Assembly (NCBI GenBank): GCA_002811675.1
Contig: PDIM01010331.1
Location: 29,647-55,395, forward strand
Length of the DNA: 25,749 bases
DNA from: Ichthyosporea sp. XGB-2017a
Taxonomy: Eukaryota > Opisthokonta > Ichthyosporea
Reading direction: 5' to 3'
The notes beneath the pieces are model-generated. The model was not told where the DNA came from, searched no databases, and worked only from the letters and a program-made list of their open reading frames with translations. The position numbers and the translations under genes are program-made. This document shows, piece after piece, positions 10,001-17,442 of the stretch (within the stretch, counting starts at the first letter, position 1; each line of letters starts with the position of its first letter).

Positions 10001-11854
10001 TTTTTCAAAGAGTTGAGCTGTATTTATCAAACTTGTAGACTTGGTAAACACCAAACTATTGCCCACGCTGAAGTTGCTGAAGAATTAAAACTGCTTAAGA
10101 ATGGTATTTTATCCGTAGATGATGTTCAGACGGAAGACGCTGGTGTAAAATTTGAAAATGAATATACGGAAAAGCTAAAATATCGATGGAAAGATAACCC
10201 CCATCTTAGTAGCTTCTTTAAAGCGTGCCTTGTGATTTCGAGATTGTTGTCTAAAGTACCTGAATCAAACAAAAAGATCGATGAGCTGGACGATTTGGAT
10301 ACTTTTGAAATGTCCAACCACATGGAACTTCTTGTGACTCAGACGACATACGTTGTTTATCTCGTGAATGGGTTTACTCATCATACTTCTGTTTACGATT
10401 TAATGTGCTGTTTTTCTGCGCTTGCAACTTTGACACCTTCGCATGTACAAGATAGGCTTATAGTACAAGTGGTGGATGCGCAAACTATTATCAGTCCAGG
10501 GACTAGCAACAGCATTGGGGGCTCAACCTTTACTTTGAAGACCCTGGCCTTTATTGTGTATAGTAAATGCAGACAGATTATCCACCCTAGATCTAAATTT
10601 ATCCCTAATGTGAGCTCTGATTTAGAGAAATCGATTGCTTACAAGCTTTACGGGCCAGCGTTTGTAATTTCTCAAGAATGCAAATTTGCTGATCTTGCGT
10701 CTCTACCTGTATTGGATGAATGCAAAATCAAAACCCCAGTTATCATTCCCACTCAAAATGTTTATGTTGATAATGTTCTTCATTGCTGCTACAAAGTATC
10801 GCCACAGAGAAAGTGGATGGTTGCTGTTATTACCGATTCTCATGGAGAGCTGATGGAGTCGAGACTGTTTTATTTGAAGAGTTCAATGTCTACGTTTACT
10901 GAAGGAGAGCAAACTGAAGACGAGAATTTTGCAAATAATTTTTTAAGTGGCAACAAAAATGATTGCAGTTTTGAAGGAATTGTAAAAATGTGGTCCTGGT
11001 GCGTGGAAATTGTTTCTTCTACAGCTCTGCCATGGAGGGTAGTCATTGGGAGGATGGGTGATATGACTCGCTTGGAATTGAATTACTGGCATTTAGTGAT
11101 CAACTCAAACAAAATTGCAGCCATCAACTCAACTATCCGTTCTAAGTGCAGTGCTTGCTCATTGGGCACAATCAATGAATATCCGTCTATTCAGACGGTT
11201 TCTCTTGTTTCGATTGGAAATGATTCTAATTTCCAAGTTTTTCCTTCTTCTGAAGGCATTGGCTCTCGATCTAAAAAGCTAAATGAAGCTAACGCGTTTT
11301 TGAGTGCTCCAAACAGTGCTAGTGTTATTGGAAGTAACACCACAACGAGTGGGGCGTCTAGCTTGACAAATAGCAGAGCTTCATCACCGCTGCCGTTTGC
11401 AGCTGCTAATACGTCTGTAGCGACTCCAGGAAAGCCAGCTGAAATATCAAAGTCATATTCATTCGTGACATCTGTTCCATTTGTGTGGACCATTGGAGGG
11501 CCTCAGCCCTTGGCCGCTGGTTACATCATCAATACATGCTCTCCTTCTCTCCAACACTCTGTCAGTGTTAACAGAACAAACACTTTTAAATTAGCCCTCT
11601 ATTCACACACGCCGTGTGCAAGAAATTTCCATAACAATTGTGATCCAGGTAAAGTGGACGATAATAATCCTTTTGACAGCACAAGTGACTTTTCTTGTAC
11701 TCTGAAAAAGTTAGCTGGTCAATACAGTAACCTTACTTACTTGACGTGTCGCCCAAGTCTCTCGTGCGATCGTACGTCGTTTTTGCCAATTCATTTTGCT
11801 GTCTTATGCCGACTTACTCACCTGATTGAAAAAGCGCCTGACTTCAAGTTTTGA
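7079..11854 (+). CDS. MED13: Mediator complex subunit 13 (kinase module)
   Basis: A single-exon protein of 1591 aa, shorter than animal MED13 (over 2000 aa). The N-terminus (FALAYLNGIKWKKY, then a Trp-containing segment with NLWVF) matches the MED13 N-terminal domain. The middle, about 370-700, is low-complexity, acidic and Ser-rich, with KRKVTSEQSSPTKKR as a likely nuclear signal. From about 920, INVGYEDGWLSVSPMALPFW, then LEPY and TCRLGKH, match the MID-like region. A PIWI-like domain begins near 1080 (LLVTQTTYVVYLVNGF). The extreme C-terminus (LPIHFAVLCRLTHLI) matches the family ending. MED13 links the CDK8/cyclin C/MED12 kinase module to core Mediator and controls RNA polymerase II. No other Mediator gene is in the window. 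An intronless gene of this size is notable, since neighbours have introns. Confidence 0.93.
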   Translation: MSLSVDLETNTNIFALAYLNGIKWKKYKSRAHSTLLPGFGKEGAVFSAYSQLLDAGFPCFWQPSDIISDESEYLHSFHDEAVFNLWVFSIQRSPSAENCPSLLDLEEIDSGTCTDNESSSSLKFLFKAIYNVIERTMATKNFVRLGNTFLNANCFLSKSPVFSTSVNLILYGSVICCSTHIHEQYVRPVNDRDTSIASLNLREKKISALPKVYLAPYGLPAFLVGGKGQMSSQYCERLKRLWELFYPFPGGGNSTYKRGCSAYFVQVVCDGVKIHYPAHAIFTVCEDVQGKVTHNPAVPISQLQKAQMSDEFLAAAWKECVLEGRPSAKGGGDFWGYTDIFSKKKRGVEFLKRAKEDSLSESLASTPFTNTSSSSVPMKRKVTSEQSSPTKKRPINDLAIPIDGLEEEMLTDVTVEDFDLFFKKEGMPGSNKVDVIDIDPQIIESDDPEIIGEFPSVATLNKEKGGEGKTGIADHDFGGPGSADSVASSKTGDGPHKRTSATSLGVIEEVDEIISAKKADKENDSSCRAMHHGQGEKEGACEGEKEWDIDDYFKCKNKAMNNWIPKSNYSPVGGIGDDYKPRHTYQPISVNLVENQKKTLLREKENVITLTPKGHAVICVEGKPGETKAHMLRRASSPVDSSSSGSSDEDSEFEELTIYDDLVENQVYEGPLLRKGTGNASVPNFIKTDCLYLNLMLSLSSNAFGGVQRDSSMMSTNDRSRGWLDTSLERLDSGAAVSRPFTDLGWCKADSCCEDESCCDCTEFDIYLKAIRDEAIASVFTWGTLEQDFTFLCAQQNFLESSIGFCRGWKAEERQGEQYLMDDVRKISLISSLQSVEGSTGLEKLYEILKEHRKFSHRDSFASFDAYSDVSLIHINRFQPVLRELFGQMCEGTLRIKQFLDSELPSTERSRKKTLQKLPTPMINVGYEDGWLSVSPMALPFWEKLVLEPYSSVKNIFYCAVCPSNPVLLDSCETFFKELSCIYQTCRLGKHQTIAHAEVAEELKLLKNGILSVDDVQTEDAGVKFENEYTEKLKYRWKDNPHLSSFFKACLVISRLLSKVPESNKKIDELDDLDTFEMSNHMELLVTQTTYVVYLVNGFTHHTSVYDLMCCFSALATLTPSHVQDRLIVQVVDAQTIISPGTSNSIGGSTFTLKTLAFIVYSKCRQIIHPRSKFIPNVSSDLEKSIAYKLYGPAFVISQECKFADLASLPVLDECKIKTPVIIPTQNVYVDNVLHCCYKVSPQRKWMVAVITDSHGELMESRLFYLKSSMSTFTEGEQTEDENFANNFLSGNKNDCSFEGIVKMWSWCVEIVSSTALPWRVVIGRMGDMTRLELNYWHLVINSNKIAAINSTIRSKCSACSLGTINEYPSIQTVSLVSIGNDSNFQVFPSSEGIGSRSKKLNEANAFLSAPNSASVIGSNTTTSGASSLTNSRASSPLPFAAANTSVATPGKPAEISKSYSFVTSVPFVWTIGGPQPLAAGYIINTCSPSLQHSVSVNRTNTFKLALYSHTPCARNFHNNCDPGKVDDNNPFDSTSDFSCTLKKLAGQYSNLTYLTCRPSLSCDRTSFLPIHFAVLCRLTHLIEKAPDFKF

Positions 11855-11911
11855 AAAGCAAAAAGAAAGAAAGAAACCGTTTTTTTTTTTATCCTTTTCG
11901 AGAAAAATAAT

Positions 11912-11917
11912 AATAAA
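11912..11917 (+). terminator. Poly(A) signal AATAAA of MED13
   Basis: AATAAA about 58 nt after the MED13 stop, in an A-rich stretch. It points towards the opposing signal at 11953-11958, so the two convergent 3' ends nearly meet or overlap. Confidence 0.5.
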
Positions 11918-11952
11918 AAAATGTCGTACGTGTAAACTTCAGAAAAACAGTT

Positions 11953-11958
11953 TTTATT
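11953..11958 (-). terminator. Candidate poly(A) signal of the zinc-finger/PHD gene
   Basis: TTTATT on the plus strand, AATAAA on the minus strand, about 180 nt past the stop of the gene at 12141. The 286 bp between the two stops hold only 3' UTR sequence; the small frame at 11826-12065 is not convincing. Confidence 0.35.
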
Positions 11959-12140
11959 ATTGTTACAAAGCTCGTTGTAATATTGCTAAATGGATAAATG
12001 GTATTAGTGAAAAAAAGTACAAGAAATTAAAACGGGAAGAGCAAGCCCTTTGTCCGACAATATAGTCAAATGAATGTTTAACTCCAAAGTTTTGGTGTCT
12101 GGCTTCCTTCCTTTTAAAGGGAGGCATCTTAAGTGAAGGA

Positions 12141-13981
12141 TTATTTTTCATGAGAAAGTCGTAGCTGCGATAGACTACTCAACGCAGCGGCCTTCCTAGC
12201 TTCAACAATATTTTTATCTGCTTGTTCGCAAACATAGCACAAGTAGAGTTTTGGGAGATCATGAATACTCTTGTTTAAGCATTCTGAGTGCTGCCACGTA
12301 TTGCACCTTTCACACTGTACCATAGTACTGTTATCGTCATCGGGGTGTTCCTTTGAGCCACATGAGCATCTTGTAATACCACACACTGACCCTTGGCAAG
12401 GGGGGCACACATATATGTTCTTCTTTTTTGGTGCTCCTACACACGCGGAATGGAACTCTTTGCGACAAACATTACACTTTATGGTTGGGGCATTTTCTTT
12501 AACTTCGGCGCATAAGCACTTCGCAGTTAATTTACCCACAGGTGCACATAGCTCACAAAAATATTCCTGAGAATCATCTTGAGCCCTGTACCCAACACAA
12601 GATCCGTGTTGCCATACAAAACATAATGAGCATTGAAGCATAATTCCGCGCTCAACATGGTCGCCGCAAATGCACCGAACCATAAATTTATCTATTCAAT
12701 AACCGATCAAAAAGGAAAAGTTTTGTATAAAGTCAATGTCAATGTTCAAAGAAGCTACCATTGCGCAAAAACCAATGGTCTCACCAAAAAATACTTACCT
12801 TTGCGGCACAACTCGCACCAATATAATTGCAAACTATTGCTTTCATCCCAATTTACGCAGCTTTTGTGTTGGAATACTCCGCAGTTGCAACAAAACACAA
12901 GGTCTGAAGGGAATTCTGCACCAGTTTGTTGAAGACAAAGACATCGAATGTGTTTGGGAAAGTCGTCAGTACCATTTTCATTTAATTTCTTATAAATCCT
13001 TTTAAGAAAGAGGTAAGTGCTGAAAAAAGCATGGGTTTCCAGCACTTTTTCTGTGCAATTATTGCACATACTTACAAATTCACTGGAATTGTCGCTATGG
13101 ACTGAACCGTCTTCTACACTGTCTTTGGCGAGTTCTCCTCCACAAACACTACATGAGTGGATGTTTCCCGTTCTCTCATAAATTTCTTTTTCATTGAATG
13201 ATGCTAAGCTTTGACAGTGGCATGAGCAAGGAAAGGGTCTATTTTTCTTGTTTTGGTAGAATTCTTTGGTTGTAACTGGTTTGTCAGATGGTCTTCTTCT
13301 AACGGATGGTTCTTGGCCACAAGAACCATTCTTTTTAGTAGCTTCGGCAAATTTATCGCTACCCTCAGAATTATGGCAACGTTTGAAATGGCCCACAACA
13401 GAGCTTTTTTTAGTGAAGCGCTTCTTGCAGTCAGGAAAGGGACACACAAAAGGCTGCTCGCCCGTATGCGTTCTCAAATGCTCAAGAATTTTTGAATGGT
13501 TGTACAAAGGCTTTCGCTTGCGTTCACAACCTCTCCATTCGCAGCGATACTCTGGCTTTGACTCAGCAATGTGCTTCTTCAAGTGTAAAACAAGGCCTTC
13601 TAGTTGGGGGAATGTGGACCTGCAATTACCCCATTTGCAGGTAAATTTAGTAGATGCTTCTTTACAGTGAGTTTGAATATGATACATAATATTACAGAGC
13701 AAATTGAACTTCTTGCCATTCCGAGGGCAACCAGTCCATTTACATTCGTACGTGTTCTTGCCATGTCCGACATGCATTTTCAAATGGCTAATAAGGTTTC
13801 CAATAGAGCAAAACTTCTCCTTGCAATTTTCCCATTTACACTGGTAGTTCTTTGCTTCATATTGATAGTCGGCGTCATAGTCGCCATTCGGGTCTATACC
13901 GGAAAGGGCTGGATTAGGCATAGACACAACTCTACTTATGTCCTCAATTGAAGAAAACATATCTACATTTTGTTTACTCAT
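12141..13981 (-). CDS. Five CWCH2-type zinc fingers fused to four PHD fingers
   Basis: A 577-aa nuclear protein joined from 13981-12799 and 12691-12141. The 107-nt intron (12692-12798) begins GTAAGT, ends TAG and splits a codon after its first base. Five C2H2 fingers occupy about 48-203: Cys48/53-His66/70, Cys80/85-His101/105, Cys115/120-His133/137, Cys147/152-His168/172 and Cys180/185-His198/203. Fingers 1-4 carry the CxWxxC pattern (CKWENC, CKWTGC, CKWGNC, CEWRGC) typical of tandem GLI/GLIS/ZIC fingers. A Cys-rich middle (about 252-309) follows. PHD finger 1 is at about 347-392; fingers 2-4 lie in the last exon. Fingers 2 and 4 have MLQCSLCFVWQH and MVQCERCNTWQH, resembling H3K4me3 readers of the Set3/Bye1 type. 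The likely role, inferred, is a sequence-specific DNA binder that also reads histone tails. I know no standard family with this order. Confidence 0.9.
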
Positions 13982-14589
13982 CTTTGTTCTGAAAAGACTG
14001 TTTGAAAGAAATTTCTTTTTTTACAGGAGAGGGATTCAAGAACTCCGGAATGCAAAAGTTCAGATGAAAGCTTGTAAAAGGACAAGCAAGCAGGCACGCC
14101 GCTTTACTATTCGTCCTTGCCAATTCAGTTAAAAGCTGAGAAAAACTCTGCAGACAAACGAACGTTCAACCTTCTGCTAATTCTCAAGCATGCAACCCCA
14201 AGAGATAAACTGCAACAAAAAAATGATCTCTGCCCAGATTTCATGTGAGCACTTTTCAATCAATCGAAGATTTCGAGTCAGTCTTAATATAATTTGAAAA
14301 TACAACAGCAAACACTTCAGGAAGATACAGAGAGGTTCTATATACTACAAACTTCGAAGAAAAACTGCGGAATGTTCCCGCAAAAGAGTTTAAAAAGAAG
14401 AAAAGGGGTCCAGAGTTTTTTTACAATTGCTTCCATATCAATTTATCAGTTATTTTATCGAGTGTGTGTGTTGTGCTACACTCCCCCTCCTAGTTTTGAC
14501 TTTTGTTTTTAACGTCCCTTCAACTCATCAACACTTCAACTTTCAGCTTCATTATGGGAATCGCTATACAAAATAATATTATCACACCT
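13982..14589. other. Upstream region of the zinc-finger/PHD gene
   Basis: About 600 bp of A/T-rich sequence upstream of the minus-strand gene. Small frames here have no coding character. I see no RNA gene or clear promoter motif. Confidence 0.4.
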
Positions 14590-15200
14590 GGCAGCCTGCT
14601 GCTGCACGTTGCAGAAATTCGCGTCGCGCCCGCTGTCGAGTGTCCGTTGTCCTAGGCAACGGGTAGCAGAACTCAAGTCTGAAGGTATCATGAGCAGCTG
14701 CAAATTAATCGAGGGAGCTTTCGAGCGATACCTCGATCCTGACCTGCAGTCCGAGTTCTGGCAGCTGCAGGGCTCCGACCTGACCAACAGTTTTAAAAGT
14801 TAAAATCCACTTTTAGGGCGTCCTATGATTGGCCCCCGGAAGTTCACCCATGACTACACATAGCCCTAAAGCAGGCCCTAAAGAGGAAAATTGTGAGCGA
14901 GCCGACCTTTAGGTCTCTAGAAGTTTACTGCCCGGAGCCCGGAGGCCCAAAGCAGCTGCTCACATATTGCACGAGGGCCGAGGCACTGGACTCGACGCAA
15001 GGGATAGTACTGACTCGACGTATAAAATCAAGTGATAAAACAGACTTGTTCCATCTTCATAGTTGAAATCCAGTAGAGGAAGGGCCAAGGGGGATAATGC
15101 TCTGCATAAAATCAATGACGTCTTTGGCATGAAGCAGGTGCAGCTCTCAAGGCCTACAGTAGTACTGTAATATTGCAATTGGAGTGGACGTCACTTTTCG
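14590..15200 (+). promoter_or_regulatory. GC-richer block with clustered promoter-like motifs
   Basis: By eye this block is richer in G+C than its flanks. It contains an RFX X-box-like palindrome (14646-14660), a full match to the NF-Y consensus on the minus strand (GGCCAATCA, 14826-14834), a TATAAAAT (15021-15028) and two 7/8 matches to the CRE TGACGTCA (15116-15122 and 15187-15193). Short repeats occur: ACTCGACG twice (about 14989 and 15013) and GCCCTAAAG twice near 14862-14883. It may be the promoter of the transcription factor at 15670, a non-coding gene, or a remnant element such as a solo LTR. Motif matches of this size can arise by chance. Confidence 0.4.
14646..14660. promoter_or_regulatory. 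RFX X-box-like palindrome
   Basis: GTTGTC CTA GGCAAC: the right half-site is perfect and the left differs from GTTGCC at one base, with a 3-nt spacer, within the accepted RFX pattern GTNRCC(N0-3)RGYAAC. The flanking C and G extend the palindrome to 14645-14661. Confidence 0.4.
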
Positions 15201-15296
15201 TGCTAGGGTTACACATAGAAGAATTACCATCAGGGCCACCCCATCTCCCCTAAACCACCCTTTGATGTAACCCTAACCACGCCCGATTACTGCATT

Positions 15297-15320
15297 TAAT
15301 TTATTTATTTATTTATTTTA
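15297..15320. repeat. (TTTA)n microsatellite
   Basis: About five TTTA units in tandem, within non-coding sequence. Confidence 0.85.
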
Positions 15321-15535
15321 AATTTTCGATCTATGACCAAATTTTAATCTTTTTTTCTTTATCTTTTTTTTGTTTTTGTTTTTACTACAGGACTACAGTA
15401 TAGTAATAAAATAAATATACAATGTTCTTCACAGTCCACCTTTTTCAGTTTTAGTTTTTGTAGTTGGGATTAACGTAATGTAACTGGCTGGCTGCAGGGG
15501 ATCTAGCTTGTGTTAGGGAGGGGGGGGGAGGAACT

Positions 15536-15555
15536 GTGTAGTGTAGTGTAGTGTG
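15536..15555. repeat. (GTGTA) tandem repeat
   Basis: Three perfect GTGTA units and one near-perfect copy, just after a G-run, about 115 nt before the start codon. Confidence 0.8.
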
Positions 15556-15669
15556 GATTTGTGTTTAGGATAGGTGGTGATTCCTGTTTTAAAACGTATC
15601 TGTTGTGTTTTGTTTAGGGGGGTGGGCAGTTTACGTGTTGTTTATTTTAACTCCAAGCTAGGTAGAATT

Positions 15670-17311
15670 ATGGATTCTTCAACGAATACTGAAAAGGGTA
15701 ATGGGGGAGGGGCGGAGGATAAAAAGCATCTGGAACCTACACAGACAAAGCGAAAGAGGCGATCTTCAAAGAAATGTGCCGTTGCTTGTGTTCCATGTAA
15801 GGCATGCAAGACTGCTTGTGACGTGGAAAGACCATGTAAGCGTTGTATACGGCTGAAGATTGAAAGTCAGTGTATAGATGTAGAGCATAAGAAGCAGAAA
15901 TATCCCTCCAAAAAGAAAACGACTCCTAAAGGTTGGTTATAGGTTATATAGTGAAAGATTTATCTCGTTGATTGATTGTGATTTTAAAGTACTTTTTATG
16001 CCCCCGTGTTGGTTGTTTTTGATCGATTCAGCTTCTATAGGAGTAGCATCGGTTGCTTCGTCTAGCGCAGGCTCCCTGGCTGGTGAAGAGCCTTTTCAGT
16101 GGGAGTGCTTATTTGATGTGGCGGCAAAACCTGACTTTCTTCCTAATGAGGATCGGGGAACAGGACTTAATACAAGGAAACACGTAAAGGGTAAGCGCAA
16201 TCCAAATCTTCCTGGACTCAGCTCCCACAGCTTAGGAGGCTCCCCTGCTAAAGCGGCTCCTCCTGCGGGATTTCCGGGACTAGAAAGCTTAGTGGTACCA
16301 TCAATACAAAGCGTTCTGAATAGCAGAACTCCAGAGCAGCAGCAAAACGATATGGGATTCTTTGGCAATTTAGTGTCGGGATTACGAAATGCAACAAATG
16401 AGCCCGCTGCTTCCTTGCCTAAAAATGACTTATATGATCATGCATATCGCGTCACACCCAAACAATATTTTGATAATGTTTATGAAGAGCTGAAGAGGTG
16501 GAAACTTCGACTTCTGTCAACAGGTTTGACAGATCCCCAGCTTATGTCTTGCTACTTTATATACTTGTACGTATTAACGCTTGAAGATACTTTGGAAGGA
16601 ACGGTGTATGTTAATGATTTGTTTTTTTGTTTTGTTTTGATATACTCTAAAAACGTTTAGGCGCTACTATATTGAGCAAAGTCAAAGGTTCAATTATTTG
16701 ACTCCTGAAAAGTTACTGAAGCGAAAAAACGAACTTCTTGAAGGGATCCCGCAGACAGCGGCAGAAATATATTTCACTGACGATCCTGGAGATCCAACGG
16801 TAAGAAATTTGGTTCTTGTCTTTGACTGGTTGCACGCGTGCGCGCGCGTGTGTTTAAGCGTGTGTTTGTATCTAACAATCATATGTGTGTATGTGTATAG
16901 CCTGATGCGGAGCTTGGTGATTCTGTAACTCGACTAGTGTATGAGAAACTTCCAATAGGTGTTGTGAAAGTCTCCAATGCCAATTTTACGATACGCGTGT
17001 TGTATGCGAACAAAGCTGCTGCGGAACTTTTTCTGTTGGATCGAGAAGATGTTGTGAAACCGCCAGCGTGCGATGAAATTATTTTTCGAATTTTTCCACT
17101 GGAAGGATGGCATGTATTTGCTCAGGAAATTACAAAGGTGATTGCTCGCCGTAGTGAAAGATTTCAGCATACAGGATTAATGGTTAGGAGCGATGGATCG
17201 ACGTTCAAAGGGGTTCTCAGTGTGAGTATTACATATTCTGCGATTGGTTTCCCCCGTCACGCCACAGTCTTTGTTCAAGAAGCTAAAGCTCCAGCTGTAC
17301 CAGACCCTTAA
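15670..17311 (+). CDS. Zn(II)2Cys6 transcription factor with PAS domain (AcuK/ERT1-like)
   Basis: A 461-aa protein joined from 15670-15931, 16032-16605, 16661-16799 and 16901-17311. The introns of 100, 55 and 101 nt are all GT-AG and in phase (donors GTTGGT, GTATGT, GTAAGA). The frame is open upstream to an ATG at 15574, but those residues look like leader sequence. A basic segment (KRKRRSSKK) precedes the binuclear cluster: Cys40, 43, 50, 56, 59 and 68, spacing C-x2-C-x6-C-x5-C-x2-C-x8-C, with RPCKRCIR as in fungal AcuK/ERT1. A Ser/Pro/Gly-rich linker and a helical region (PKQYFDNVYEELKRWKLRL) follow. The PAS-like domain is at about 340-455 (LPIGVVKV...YANKAAAELF). AcuK/AcuM/ERT1 proteins switch on gluconeogenesis and growth on non-sugar carbon in fungi; that role here is inference. 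It is tail-to-tail with the SCAD gene, stops 131 bp apart. Confidence 0.88.
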
Positions 17312-17408
17312 ATGGCCGGAAGCATTGCTTTGTTGATAGCATCTTCACTGTTGTTTTTTGTCTTCTACGCCCTTTCGATGTTTAATTACAAAACACTATA
17401 ATTCTTTT

Positions 17409-17414
17409 TTTATT
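17409..17414 (-). terminator. Poly(A) signal AATAAA of the SCAD gene
   Basis: AATAAA on the minus strand about 29 nt past the SCAD stop, in the 131-bp gap between convergent genes. No canonical signal is seen for the plus-strand neighbour. Confidence 0.45.
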
Positions 17415-17442
17415 TTCCGAAAAGTACTTGTACACCATCACT

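Larger units (their letters stand above)
15201..15669 (+). other. Probable 5' leader of the Zn2Cys6 gene, with a possible intron end
   Basis: This stretch is T-rich and ends one strong pyrimidine tract with TTTTTACTACAG at 15379-15390, a good 3' splice site. With the TATA-like site at 15021 it suggests a leader exon, an intron and a second leader segment before the ATG at 15670. The matching 5' splice site is not certain. A TTTA microsatellite, a short G-run near 15520 and a GTGTA repeat also lie here. Confidence 0.35.

Noticed and set aside
14575-14584. TAATATTATC resembling a rolling-circle origin
   Set aside because: It lacks the exact nonanucleotide and a GC-rich stem, and no Rep gene is present.
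14536-15178. Minus-strand open frames in the promoter-like block
   Set aside because: Short, Ser/Cys-rich, without recognisable motifs or splice support.
15204-15275. Telomere-like TAGGG/CCCTAA words, also near 6463
   Set aside because: Only single units, in opposite orientation, too short to be an interstitial telomere.
15932-15942. Zn2Cys6 gene ending at the in-frame stop at 15942
   Set aside because: That would leave a bare zinc cluster; splicing from 15931 to 16032 is in phase and joins it to the PAS-containing exons.
16191-16196. Strong GTAAGC donor inside exon 2 of the Zn2Cys6 gene
   Set aside because: The frame remains open with protein-like sequence for 400 nt beyond it, and the later donor at 16606 gives the right phase.
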